Positions 48,700 through 60,065 of a stretch of 64,000 bases of DNA are shown here, piece after piece. The stretch is from assembly GCA_024760905.1 (NCBI GenBank), contig CM045729.1, positions 76,304,050 to 76,368,049 on the forward strand, written 5' to 3'. Below the pieces are notes generated by a model, which was given only the letters and a program-made list of their open reading frames with translations, had not been told where the DNA came from and searched no databases. Origin of the DNA: Plotosus lineatus. Its lineage: Eukaryota; Chordata; Actinopteri; Siluriformes; Plotosidae. The position numbers and the translations under genes are program-made. Position 1 is the first letter of the stretch; every line of letters starts with the position of its first letter.

Positions 48700-49042
48700 G
48701 GGGCAGTGGTGGTCTAGTGTTATAGGGTGCTGGATCGCTGATCCAAAGGTTGGGGGTTCGAGTCCCACTCTCCACAAGGTTGTCACCTTCCCCCCAGTGC
48801 AGATAGCTGGGTTATCAAAGGCTGGCCATGTCTCTCACTGTCTATGGCGTGAGGCATGTAAAAGAACCATTGCTGACTTTCGACAAGAGTAGGCTGCAAT
48901 GTCGTCGGTGTGTTTCCGCCCTGCAATGGCCTGGCAAGCTGTCCAGGGTGTACTCTGCCCTTGCCTGGAGTCAGCTGGGATGGGCACCAGCCTTCCCGCG
49001 ACCCTAAGTAGGATTAAGCAGTTACAGAAAATGATGATGATG
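48700..49042 (+). mobile_element. tRNA-headed SINE S6 with type-2 tail, full length
   Basis: A perfect 14-nt duplication, aacaaggccaaaaa, lies at 48686-48699 and 49043-49056. The head gggcagtggtggtctagtgt has an A-box-like tggtctagtgt (48710-48720) and a B box ggttcgagtcc (48755-48765). The body has agctgggttatcaaagg. The type-2 tail runs from about 48917 (gcaatggcctggcaagctgt) to ttacagaaaatgatgatgat. Best type-2 reference copy in the window. Confidence 0.95.
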
Positions 49043-49185
49043 AACAAGGCCAAAAAATACAAAGAAAAACAAACAAACAAACAAACAAACAAACAACAAA
49101 AAAACAAACAATCAAAAAAATAATAAATAAAATTAAAGTAAAAAAAAAAAAAAAAAACTACTTACATTTGTATGTGAGGTGCACA

Positions 49186-49242
<57 letters not shown>

Positions 49243-49392
49243 TTATATTTTATTTACATCTTATGCATTTTTCAAGAACGTTTAATTGTTACTATAAGCA
49301 TTTATACCATTCAATATGTATGTATTGATACATACACATATACGTCAGTCAGGGGGGTCAATTCTACTTTGCAGAAATCGGCGGTCACAGGC

Positions 49393-49411
49393 GGGGGGGG
49401 GGGGGGGGGGG
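49393..49411 (+). repeat. poly(G) tract
   Basis: A run of 19 G inside M3. It could form G-quadruplex structures. Confidence 0.9.
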
Positions 49412-49449
49412 CTCAGTCCCCATTAACCACGGAAAGTGTGGGATCCCTG

Positions 49450-51544
49450 AACATGTAACATCGCACATGCCATGACAATGCTACTAGTTTATATCCATTG
49501 CAAATCTATACTAAAATAATTTACCACTGTCAATTCATGGATGACTTAAAAAAAAAAATAAATAAATAAAAAAATAATAATTAGAGGGGAAAATTGCTTT
49601 TTAGTGACTCTTTGTTCTCTACCTATGGAGCTCAGCGGTTGGAAGTTTAGATCATTTCCTATTTGGCACCAGTGTGCTGACTCATGCTTTGGAAGAAAAT
49701 GATGCCCATTTAGAGTGGGCACCTGCCAATCCCACAGTCCCTCTCAAGCCCAGCACAAATATTGTGTCATTTTTCCCCACTGACTGTGCCAAGTTTATTT
49801 TTAAGTCCAAATAGATTTCAGTAAAGGAGAAAGGAAAGGACTTTAGCCTTGATTCTTTTCCCCTCTTTATTCATCATGTACCTTGCTTTCATTCCCTTCA
49901 GCTGTCTTTCTCACTACATGGTTGTGTCCTATTACACTTTCACTTTAAACAGTTGATTAAAGCCCTTGCCTGTCCTTTCTACCTGAGCCAATATCAAGAA
50001 CATTTAAAAGCTGCAAAGGTCATTGGAAAAAATTATTTATTTATCTTTTTTGTGCTTTGATCAGTTGCTATACCTTTCCCTATGCTGTAAAATCTGTAAC
50101 GCTGATTCTTACATAATGTTAAAAGGAACTGGAGTATTTTGACTAATTTAATTTCCTCATCTTAATTTATTTGTGCTTCTTATACTGATTAGTTTAGATT
50201 ATATGTATCAATTATGTTAGAATATCAAAGATGGATCCAGGCAATTACTTGAGGTAAACTGTTTGATTAACTCCATAAGAAATTAAGTATTGTACAGCAC
50301 CTGTAACACAAGCAGTGCAGTGAAAACAGCATAAAGTAAAATCCATTCAGAACACTATGGATTGATTTTTCAAATTAGTTTACTTTAAAGTAACTCTGAA
50401 AATTGATACGAAATCAAACGTTACAAGTCATGGCTTTAACACACATACAGTAATGACCAGCACTAATTAGATTCGGCAGCTAGCCAACAGAAAGGGACCA
50501 AAAGCATTCCTGCGCTATTGATTCATGAGAGTGGCTGTGAAATTGAACTGTCAGGTATTCCATAGGCCACTGATATGATATTGATTCTGCTCTGTTTTCA
50601 AAGAGCCTCAGCAATGAGTCCTTTATAATCCTGGGAGGCACAACCGGTGGCTGTGAGCGAGGGCTCCGAGTGCATTCAAAGTGTCACCTCGAGTAATTTT
50701 GAATTAGATGTTTGGAGATAAGAGGATTGCGTGCGCTTCTGCATGTGAGCAATCATTCATTTCAGTCACTGCTCCAGTGTGACCTCACCATTTTTGTCCC
50801 TCCCCGCCCTCCCTGTCTCTCTCTCTCTCTATTCATCCATCAATTAGTGAGGAAAGCTAGCACATGCAGGACTAAAAGCCCACTGCATTTTCTAATAATG
50901 GCAATGGATTAAAGCACACATTAGCAGTCTCTAGCTTTTCAACAACAGAAAAGGAACATGAGGGACTGAAGGGTAATTATGGCATCAGTGTGTCCCGATA
51001 AACCTATTGTTTTTTATTGTGCTTACATCTACCATTTCATTACATTTCCATGTGCACTCCACACACTGCTCCCCAGTGATTACTGTCCATCAGGACTAAT
51101 ATGAATGTGTCCTTCAATGTGAACTTTCAGTTTCACTTACATTGCTGATATGCTCACGGGCAGTCAACTTAAGCTGCCTAATTTGGCATAGTTTCTTTCC
51201 TTTTTGTGGAAAATAAGAGGTCAAATATCCCCCTGTACTCATTCTGCAATCCTTGTAATGAAGCGAGGGAGTCTTCATTCAAGCAGATGCTCTTATTTCC
51301 AAGTGTTATTAGGCGAAAGAGGACATAGTCTGGAAATGTTAAGCCAAAGGTCTGTCAAAAAATGAAGGCTGCTGTCTTTCCAGTTCAGTGTTGTCATTCC
51401 AGTTCTAGTTCATTTAAGCAATGTCAAGTTATATTAGTCAGAGTGAAGCTGGCTTGATAATACCAAAATCATAAACTACACATGTGGACGCCAAAGTCAA
51501 CACTGAAAGCTAACTTGTAGATTAGAAGATGAACCTGTGGGTTG
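49450..51544. other. repeat-poor block, no gene recognised
   Basis: About 2.1 kb without any transposon or long microsatellite (one short (CT)n near 50816-50830), unusual for this window. No convincing ORF: the best, 50712-50912, has no motif. Repeat exclusion makes it a candidate regulatory or conserved non-coding region, by inference only. Confidence 0.45.
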
Positions 51545-51568
51545 TTTTTTTTTTTTTTTTTTTTTTTT
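51545..51568. repeat. poly(T) tract
   Basis: 24 T, upstream of SINE S7. Confidence 0.9.
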
Positions 51569-51603
51569 GGTTTGGTTTTTCTTTTGCACTTAAGCAAATT
51601 AGA

Positions 51604-51948
51604 GGGGCAGTGGGGGCCTGGTCATAAAGTGCTAGATCACTGATTCAAAGGTCAAGGGTTTGAGCCCAACTAGCACTGGATTTCCAGTGCTGTCCTTCCA
51701 GTGCAGCTAACTCGGTTATCAAAGGCTGGCCATGTCTCTTACTGTCCGTGGTGGGAGGTTCATGTAAAAGAACCATTGCTGATTTTCACAAAGAATAGGA
51801 TGCATAACCGTTGGCGTGTTTCTGCCCTATGATGACCTGGCAAGCTGTCCATGGTGTGCCCTGTTCTTGTGCAAAGTCTGCTGAGATGGGCACCAGCCTT
51901 TCCACGACCTTAGTTAGGATTAATCAGTTCAGAAAATGAATGAATGAA
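51604..51948 (+). mobile_element. tRNA-headed SINE S7 with type-2 tail, older copy
   Basis: Head ggggcagtgggggcctggtc, B-box-like gggtttgagccc, body gcagctaactcggttatcaa, tail gatgacctggcaagctgtcc to cagttcagaaaatgaatgaa. More diverged than S6. No clear target duplication. Confidence 0.85.
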
Positions 51949-53105
51949 CACATTAGTGAAAGAAAATCTTGTGGCAATGGTTTGAAATTTCAAGGTCACT
52001 CAAGGTCAAGGCTAACTGTTTCATATGAGACGCTTCTATTAGGGTTCTGTAGTTAAGGCATGTCTATCAACATGTCTATCAACACTCATTATGGAACACT
52101 TTATTGCTAAAGCCGTATAACCTTGTTTGGACCTTTGACCTACACATTACAAAATCAAATCCTCTTTGAAGTATGTGTTTTATGTGTGCATTGTGAAAAC
52201 ATGTTCTGCCTTAGATACAGCTTCAGAAACCAGTTGAGTTCCACACATATTTAAAAATTGGTATTGCAATCAACTAAACCTGTTTTGATTTCCCAAGAAT
52301 GAATATATTTTGTGAAATGACACATGATTCGGTGTGTGCCTTTCTTATTGCAATCATTATCTATGCCAAAACTTCCATTTCACTGTGTCAATCTTCAGCC
52401 AAGTGCATGCAAAGTTGAATATTTTATATAGATCTATTGCCATGTCTTCAGTCCAAGATAAACATTCATCCTACATATTAAATTTATCTGTATACATCTG
52501 AATGCCTTACAGCTATGCATCTGCACACACATGTATTGCACCAGTGTATCTGTGTGACCCTGTCTTCAGCAAACCTGAAAACCAGGACACGAATTTAAGT
52601 TTGCTGATCCGATATTATCTTGTGCTGCTTCTTGCTGCATGTGTGTTCCATAATCATTATGGCTACAAATATTCCAAACCTCATGCACCCCTCCAGCTAG
52701 AATACAGAACTACAATATCCTCTATCTGCTCAATTAGCCTCAAATACAATGCTGTTTTTTTTCTAAGACATGGTGTCTTAAGTCTGTCTAACGTTATCAT
52801 TTCTGCAGAGATTCACACTTTTCATATTGCGAGCACCTTGAGTGGTCTATTTCATGGTGAGGAACTGGATATATCAAAATATCATTATACATATTAATCA
52901 AAATAAACCAAAGAAACATTCAAAACAGACAATTATCAACAACGTTGAGACAATTATCAAATGCATTAATGTAGCACAGCATTAAGATAAGCAATAGCAT
53001 TTATAATACTTTATTTTATTAATGCTTACTTTTAGTAAATGACTTACTTACAACCTCATTGCCAAACAGCTTAATCATAAGGTTTGATTTGGTTTTGCTA
53101 TACTG
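51949..53105. other. no recognised feature
   Basis: Contains a 131-residue ORF (52502-52897) without recognisable motif, signal or repeat, and no splice or promoter context. Treated as chance. Confidence 0.45.
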
Positions 53106-53146
53106 TATTAATCCCACAAGGAAAATTATTACCTCTGCATTTAACC
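53106..53146. repeat. dispersed (CA)n-bearing fish repeat, left half
   Basis: tattaatcccacaaggaaaa..tgcatttaacc matches 4770-4812. The other half, with (AC)n, resumes at 56669 on the far side of the hAT insertion. Confidence 0.65.
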
Positions 53147-53557
53147 CAAGGGTCCCCAACCACTGTTCCGTGGCTCAACTGCTACCGGCCGCAGAAGAAA
53201 TAATCCATTAATTTCAGTTTAATTTATTATCAGAGTCTGAACGATCCTTATTTGTGAAAAATCTTTTATTTTGAATAATGACCAGATTCTCTCGATTACA
53301 TGTCGGTCATTTGAGCGCTAAAATGTAACTCACAAGGGGACGGCACATGAACAGAAATGAGTTGAACATGTTTCAAACAATAGTGGGGATTTGGGGTGAG
53401 ACCGGGCCTGAGCCTTCATTCTCCCAGCTGGTGCATGATCACCTGTTTTTTTTGGGGTTTTTTGTTTTGTTTTTTTTAGAAAAGTTCAAGCTCTACTTCC
53501 CAACCAACTTTATTTCAGCTGTTGAAAAATAACACTCATGGAGTGTTTATTATCATA

Positions 53558-53584
53558 ATCATCATCATCATCATCATCATCATC
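53558..53584. repeat. (ATC)n tail of Rex3
   Basis: On the minus strand this is a (GAT)n tail directly after the Rex3 3' end, as simple-repeat tails are in RTE-type LINEs. Confidence 0.85.
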
Positions 53585-56545
53585 TTCTTCCGCTTAGTCC
53601 AGGGTCGGGTCGCGGGGGCAGCAACCTTAGCAAAAAGGTCCAGACATCCCTCTCCCGAGCTACTTCCTCCAACTCTCCCGGGGGGACACCGAGGCGGTCC
53701 CAGACAAGCCGAGAGACATAGTCCCTCCAGCGTGTTCTAGGCCGACCCCGGGGTCTCTTCCCGGTTGGACATGCCCGAAACACCACACCAGGGAGGCGTC
53801 CGGGGGGCATTCTGACCAGATGCCCGAGCCACCTCAACTGGCCCCTCTCAATGCGGAGGAGCAGCGGATCTACTCCGAGCTCTCCCCGGATGGCGGAGCT
53901 TCTCACCCTATCTCTAAGGGAGAACCCCTCCACCCGGCGAAGAAAGCTCATTTCAGCCGCTTGTATCCGTGATCTTGTTCTTTCGGTCATTACCCAAAGC
54001 TCGTGACCATAGGTGAGGGTTGGAACGTAGATCGACTGGTAAATTGAGAGCTTCGCCTTGCGGCTCAGCTCCTTTTTCACCACAACGGACCGGTACAGGC
54101 ACCGCTTAACAGCAGAGGCTGCAGCGATCCGTCTGTCGATCTCTCGCTCCATCCTTCCCTCACTCGTAAACAAGACCCCAAGATACTTAAACTCCTCCAC
54201 TTGGGGCAGGACCTCATTCCCGACCCGGAGGGTGCATTCCACCATTGTCCGACTGAGAACCATGGCCTCGGACTTGGAGGTACTGATCTTCATCCCGGCT
54301 GCTTCGCACTCAGCTGCGAATCGCTCCAATGAGAGCTGGAGGGCCCGACTTGATGAAGCCAAAAGGACAACATCATCCGCAAAAAGCAGAGACGATATCC
54401 GATGGCCACCAAACCAGAACCCCTCATCGCCTCGACTGCGCCTAGAAATTCTGTCCATAAAATTTATGAACAGAATCGGTGACAAAGGACAGCCTTGGCA
54501 GACTCTAACTCCCACTGGAAACGAATCCGACCTGCTGTTACCAATACGGACCAAACTCTGGCTCCGGTGATACAGAGACCGAATCGCTCGTAGCAACGGA
54601 TCCGGAACGCCGTATTCTCGGAGCACGCCCCACAAGATCTTTCGAGGGACACGGTCGAAAGCCTTCTCCAAATCCACAAAGCACATGTGGACAGATTGGG
54701 CAAACTCCCATGCCCCCTCCAGAATCCTGTGGAGCGTATAGAGTTGGTCAAGAGTGCTCCGGCCAGGACGAAACCCACATTGTCCCTCCTGAATCCGACG
54801 TACGACTATCAGTCGGATCCTCCACTCCAGTACACCTGCATAGACTTTGCCAGGTGGGCTGAGGAGTGTAATTCCCGATAATTGGAACACACCCTCCGGT
54901 CCCCTTCTTAAAAATTGGGACCACCACCCCAGTTTGCCAATCCAGAGGTACAGCCCCGATGACCACGCGATGTTGCAGAGACGTGTCAACCAAGACAGTC
55001 CTACAACATCCAGAGCCCTGAGATATTCCGGGCGGATCTCGTCCAACCCCGGAGCTCGACCACCAAGGAGCTTTTGACAACCTCAGTGACCTCCACTCCA
55101 GTGATGGGCGGACCCTCACCCGAACCCCAGGGTCTTCCTCTTCCACGGAGGGCGTGTTGGTGGGATTGAGAAGGTCCTCAAAGTATTCCCTCCACCTCTC
55201 AACAACATCTCCAGTCAAGGTAAGCAGCTCCCCACCTCCACCGTAAACAGTGTTTGTGAAGAACTGCTTCCCCCTCCTGAGGCGTCGGATGGTGGCCCAG
55301 AACCTTTTTGAGGCCAACCGATAATCACTCTCCAGGCCCTCACTGAACTCCTCCCACGCCCGAGATTTTGCATCTGCGACAGCCTCGGCTGCAGCACGTT
55401 TGGCCTGCCGGTACCCGTTTGCTGCCTCAGGAGTCCCACAGGCTAACAAAACCCGACAGGCCTCCTTCTTCAGCTGGTGTCCACCACCAGGTTCGGGGAT
55501 TACCGCCACGACAAGCACCGACGACCTTACGGCCACAGCTATGGGCTGCCGTCTCAGCAATGGAGGCACGAAACATGGCCCATTCGGATTCCATGTCCCC
55601 CGCCTTCTCCGAACGTGGTTGTAGCTCTGCCGGAGGTGGGAGTTAAAGGCCTCTCGGACAGGGGCTCCGCCAAACATTCCCAGCAGACCCTGATTACACG
55701 CTTGGGCCTGCCAGGTCTGGAAGGCAACCTCCCACACCACCGGCCAACTCACCACCAGGTAGTGATCGGTAGACAGCTCAGCTCCTCTCTTCACCCGAGT
55801 GTCCAGAACATATGGTCGCAAGTCTGATGACACGACTACAAAGTCAATCATCGAACTGCGACCTAGGGTGTCCTGGTGCCAAGTGCACTTATGGACACCC
55901 TTATGTTCGAACATGGTGTTCGTGATAGACAAACTATGACGAGCACAGAAGTCCAACAACGACACACCATTCGGATTCAGACTGGAGAGGCTGTACCTAC
56001 CGATCACACCCTTCCAGGTCACACTATCGTTGCCCACATGGGCGTTGAAGTCTCCCAAGACAACGAGCGAGTCTCCCGAGGGAGCGTTCTCCAACACCCC
56101 CCCCAAAGACTCCAAAAAGGGTGGGTACTCTGAACTGTCATTTGGTGCATAAGCACAAATAACAGTCAGGACCCGCCCCCCCACCCGAAGACGGAGGGAA
56201 GCTACCCTTTCGTCAACCGGGGAGAACCCCAACATTTGGGCACCGAGACGGGGGGCAACAAGAATACCCACACCGGCTCGCCGCCTCTCCCCATGAGCAA
56301 CTCCAGAATAGAAGAAGGTCCAGCCCCTTTCGAGATGGATGGTTCCAGAACCCAAGCTATGCGTTGAGGTGAGCCCGACTATATCTAGTCGGTATCTCTC
56401 CACCTCACGCACCAAATCAGGCTCCTTTCCCGCCAGAGAGGTGACATTCCATGTCCCGAAGGTCAGAGTAAGCAGCCGAGGATCAGTCCGACAGAACCCA
56501 TGCCTTTGGCTGCCACCCAACTCACACTGCACCCGACCCCTTATT
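53577..56545 (-). mobile_element. Rex3 LINE, long near full-length copy
   Basis: Rex3 is an RTE-type LINE of teleosts, usually found heavily 5' truncated. The assignment rests on sequence matching my memory of the published Rex3 RT amplification sites: cggtgacaaaggacagcctt at about 54477-54496 and accaccaccccagtttgcca at about 54920-54939. This copy spans about 3 kb, with endonuclease and RT. The 5' side ends near an (AAT)n at 56543-56563 and the 3' side ends in (GAT)n. No target duplication can be fixed because both flanks are simple sequence. Confidence 0.88.
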
Positions 56546-56571
56546 AATAATAATAATAATAATATAAACAA
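53580..56571 (-). pseudogene. Rex3 endonuclease-RT polyprotein, two long frames
   Basis: The upstream frame (54748-56571) holds the AP-like endonuclease: [54 protein letters not shown] and STDHYLVV, then the linker ([20 protein letters not shown]) and the RT start ([11 protein letters not shown]). The downstream frame (53580-55046, 488 residues) holds [47 protein letters not shown], catalytic FADD at 54372-54383, FKYLGVLFTSEGRM, then RWLGHLVRMPPGRLPG and RPRGRPRTRWRDYVSRL. The two overlap because frameshifts lie near 55060 and 54850-54950, with another probably near 55700. The first ~10 residues from 56571 are read through the (AAT)n flank, so the true start is downstream. Confidence 0.9.
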
Positions 56572-56578
56572 TCTATGA

Positions 56579-56595
56579 CCCCCCCCCCCCCCCCC
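56579..56595. repeat. poly(C) tract
   Basis: 17 C followed by tgtccccgtccccgtccgg. Part of the hAT right arm. Confidence 0.9.
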
Positions 56596-56668
56596 TGTCC
56601 CCGTCCCCGTCCGGTAAAATAGTGAAGCCTTGACCGATCTGCGGTGATAAAAAGGTTTGGGACCCCTG

Positions 56669-56688
56669 ATTTAACCCATCGAAAGTCA

Positions 56689-56746
<58 letters not shown>

Positions 56747-56850
56747 AGAACAGTGAGCAGTTGGGGTAAGGTGCCTTGCTCAAGGGCACTTTAGCCATGA
56801 ATGTGGAGGAAAGGAAGGTAACGTAACCCCCTTCCACCACCTCCACACAC
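56669..56850. repeat. dispersed (CA)n-bearing fish repeat, right half
   Basis: Resumes the repeat of 53106-53146: atttaacccatcgaaagtc, (AC)n at 56690-56742, then gtgagcagttggggtaaggt and ccttgctcaagggcac. Confidence 0.7.
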
Positions 56851-56939
56851 CTTTTTGTTTTTGTTTTTTTTTTCCTGTGGGTTTGGGAAATAACCTTTCT
56901 TTTCTCAAATATGCTTCTCTAAGCATTAGGCTACATCTT

Positions 56940-57205
56940 CCCTTGGGATGGAGATTTGCTGGGCCCTCGCACACAGAATCATTCACACTCATATCTAAGG
57001 TCAATTTAGAACAGCAAGTTGCCTTAATCTGCATGTCTTTGGAATGTTGGAGGAAACCAAAGTACCCAGGGAAACCCACACAAAGACAGGAAGAATGTGC
57101 AATTTCCCAAACAACTCAAGAACATGCAAATCCCAGGCATCAAACCCTGGACTTTCTTGAGGTGAGGTGGATGTTCTAGCCACTACGCCACTGTGTCGCC
57201 CTTAA
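56940..57205 (-). repeat. decayed SINE-like fish repeat, minus strand
   Basis: Plus-strand blocks ttcacactcat, ctgcatgtctttgga, ggaggaaaccaaagtaccca, aacatgcaaatcccaggcat and ccactacgccactgtgtcgc are the reverse orientation of a widespread tRNA-headed fish SINE. Confidence 0.65.
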
Positions 57206-58318
57206 TAATTACTTTTATGTGTCTAATTTGAGTAGTTATTTTTTAAATATGAACAATGAACTTTTTTTTTTTTTTTTTTACTTGAAACCAGGACAGTTGG
57301 CTGGAGTGACACTACTTGTACACAAAGCATCCTTCATTGGCACTAGTGGTTTGGCCTCACAATTGTTTATTGTGACAGAAATCTTCATTTATGAATAGAA
57401 CCAGGCTAAGAGGAGAAGCCATAAATCAAAGTAACAATGAAAAATTAGGATAGTTAAAATGTGCGAAAGGGAAATGGAAGAGAGAGTCAGAGAAAGAGAA
57501 ATAGGAGAGTGCTGTGGATATATAGAATTGTAGGACGGCCTGAAATACATTGTTCCAGACCAAAAGCCACACTTTTGGGATCATCTGCCAAAACCACCTT
57601 CTTCTTTCTCTCTTTGCCCAATGAACCCACATATATGACATGATCAATGGTATGTACACCACATGCACACCCACACAAATGGCTGATGACGTTGCCGCAC
57701 CCTGCGGTCGACATCCAGGAGTCTATTTCAAGTCCACTCAATCACTGCCACCACTTCTGACTATAGCTTCCTGCTTTTTTTCATCCTCCCCCTTTCTTAT
57801 TTTGTTTCTTTAACCCTGTTCTACACTGGAAGTCTAAGATACACATTATTATGGTGCCTCATAAATAACTGAATTAATTTCCAGCAGGAAGAAATACGTT
57901 ATTTTATAGTTCATTATAATGCGCCCACTGGAAGTGTCCAGCTTGCTAACAATCCTGAGAGACTTCAATAAGATCAGGAGGTTTCTATATTTATTAGTGA
58001 GATGAGTGCACAGTTTAAGTTATTATGACTCTTATGTATCATTATCAATGTTTAAAATGAGTTTCCTGAGAAACTGGTGAAAACAAAACATACACACACA
58101 AACACACACCTGTACTTCGTGAGGGTATTCACTGTCACTTACATAATACATTCCCATTCCCATTGCCTTACCCAAACCTTAACAACCATGACTAAATACC
58201 TCAACCCAGCACCAACACTAACTATAACCGGAACCCTAAACCAAGTTTTAAAGGAGTAAGGGCCAGCCAAATTGTCCTCATTTCCATGGATTCTGCTCAC
58301 TTTTTTGATTATATTTAC
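57206..58318. other. no recognised gene
   Basis: Poly(T) near 57260-57278. A minus-strand ORF at 57487-57741 reads GKERKKKVVLADDPKSVAFG but matches no family I know. Confidence 0.4.
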
Positions 58319-58497
58319 AGCTTTGTGCAGATGCACTTATCCAGAACGACTTAAAATTATAATTTTTTCACAACTTGAGCCAGTGAGGGTTAAAGACCTG
58401 GCTCAAGGGCCCAACAGTGGTGACAGTGGGGATTGAGCCACTGACCTTTGACTTAGTAACCCATTGCATTACCCACTATGTCACCACTGCCTTAAGC
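58319..58497. repeat. dispersed fish repeat, copy 2 of 2 (partner 20107-20245)
   Basis: cttatccagaacgacttaaa, agggttaaagacctggctca, agggcccaacagtggtgaca and acccactatgtcaccactgc. Resembles common teleost repeats. Confidence 0.6.
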
Positions 58498-58540
58498 TGA
58501 TTAAAAGGGCATCCCGTTCTTCAATATGTAGCAAGTACAA

Positions 58541-58618
<78 letters not shown>
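58541..58618. repeat. (AC)n microsatellite
   Basis: About 39 uninterrupted AC units. Confidence 0.97.
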
Positions 58619-58620
<2 letters not shown>

Positions 58621-59699
58621 TCTGTCTCAAATATCTATGGAAATCCAATGTGCTGTTTTTCTAATTCTTCGGATTGAGCCATGGTCTCTAATAATGTAAA
58701 AATAAAGTGTCGCCCTTTTTTTAAAGAGATTGTCGGATGCCAGCTGCACATATTAATTTTTGCCAAGTCGACCAGATTGCATTTTGATTAGAACGTCCAC
58801 ATCAGTGCAGTGAGGCGAGCCTTTCCATTGTTTTGGAGTTTATTAGACAAATCTCAGGTAGGTTAGATGAGCACGAGTTAGCTTTCTAGAACACAGGGCA
58901 AAGTTAACACTTTATCCTGATTGCATCGAAACTCCCCTGATTGTTTTTGACATGCACATGCATATTGATTGTGTTCTGACATCTGGTTCCAGAATTCCCT
59001 TGGGGAAAACATAAAACGCACAAAACATATTGGAGGCTTGGATTTTCTTTTGCAGCTTTTTTTTTTTAGGAATCCCTAATGTTTCTATTTGGGCAGAGCA
59101 GTTAGCGAACCTCAGCCCTTGCCATCTGTCTTCAAAAAAGAAAATCTGTAAGCATGACCATGGCCAAGAAGATATAATAATAAATAAGTAGAGAAGAAAC
59201 AGCACTGAGCAATTTGGAAGCAGATCTAGAGACATGCAGAACAGAGAAAGGGAAAGGCATAAAAATAAGTAGATTTATGCTGTAAGAAAAATGGGCCGAC
59301 ATTCTTGGCCATGGGTTGAGTTAAAGGAAATTGTGCGTGGCTGATTCTGTAGAAACTACAATGTGGAGAGCTGTGGTATAAGAGGAGAACAGAGACTTGC
59401 AGACAGAGTTTATTTGTAAAGCAAGAGTGTGAAGGGAGATGTGGCATATTTACCAGACAGAAGCAAAATAGAGAATGACATCTTTCCAACATTGTCTTTG
59501 TATTCAGTTTAATTACTAATAGAGTCATTTATCAAATAAAAGAGGGATTTAAAAATATAGACTTTTCCCAAACAACTTCATTCAATCTTATTTATGTTAT
59601 TTGTTATACTACTATTGGAGTTAGACTTGTTGAAACATTTGTGACTTTTCGTAGAGCTGAGCAGATGTATGGTATTTTAACCCTGATATTTTATTATTT
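58619..59699. other. no recognised feature
   Basis: Unique-looking sequence without repeats. ORFs at 58912-59235 and 59226-59528 lack motifs. Confidence 0.45.
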
Positions 59700-60065
59700 G
59701 GTCTATTCCAGTGCAAGTGAGTGTAGGGGCTCGCAAGTCTGCCTCAGTGAAAAAAAAAAAAAAAAAAAAAAATAACAATTCGAGTCCCAGGCTTGGGCAT
59801 TTCAGTATAGAGAGTTTGTATATTTTTCCTGTGTGGGTTTGGTCCAGAAACTTTGGTTTCCTCCCATAGTCCAAATCCATGCAGGTGTGAATCTCAGTGT
59901 GAATGGTTAAGTGTTTTGACCTTGCAATGGACTGATTAAAAGTATAAGGTGTACCATGCGTTTGCCCAGTGTTGGCTGAGAAAGGCTCAAGCCTCTCTAT
60001 AACCCTCATAGGAGTAAACGGTTGGGTAAATGGCCAAGTGTGTGAGTCAGAAAGATGGATGCTAT
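59700..60065 (+). repeat. decayed tRNA-headed SINE-like repeat
   Basis: B-box-like aattcgagtcccaggctt, tgtgtgggtttggtccagaa, ggtttcctcccatagtccaa, atccatgcaggtgtgaatc, ggctcaagcctctctataac and ggagtaaacggttgg occur in the order of a common fish SINE. An A run at 59749-59771 interrupts the head. Confidence 0.65.

Larger units (their letters stand above)
48551..49449. mobile_element. pogo/Tigger-like non-autonomous element M3, split by a SINE
   Basis: Left end caatgatctctcgcaacttc after TA (48549-48550). Right end complement cagggatcccacactttccg. Interior blocks are shared with M1 and M2 (gaaaatgccac.aaacaagg; tttatattttatttacatct; cattaaccacgg). The SINE at 48700-49042 interrupts it. It contains a (GT)n (49189-49236) and a G run (49393-49411). 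Without the SINE it is about 540 bp. Confidence 0.83.
53147..56668. mobile_element. hAT-type element H3, carrying a Rex3 LINE
   Basis: The 8-bp duplication atttaacc lies at 53139-53146 and 56669-56676. Ends are inverted: left caagggtccccaacc, right complement caggggtcccaaacc. Without the Rex3 insertion only about 0.5 kb remains, with no transposase, so it was a non-autonomous hAT. It is inserted in the dispersed (CA)n-bearing repeat. Confidence 0.85.

Noticed and set aside
48700..48775. Possible functional tRNA gene (A and B boxes present)
   Set aside because: The sequence does not fold into a complete tRNA cloverleaf by eye and is part of a repeated SINE with a 14-nt target duplication.
52502..52897. 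131-residue open frame
   Set aside because: No recognisable domain, no promoter or splice context, AT-rich DNA. An ORF of this length is expected by chance in 64 kb.
54058..54570. 170-residue plus-strand ORF inside Rex3
   Set aside because: Antisense of the RT gene; no independent motif.
57487..57741. Minus-strand 84-residue frame with GKERKKKVVLADDPKSVAFG
   Set aside because: Looks less simple than neighbours, but no family recognised and no conserved start or splice sites. Not enough to call an exon.
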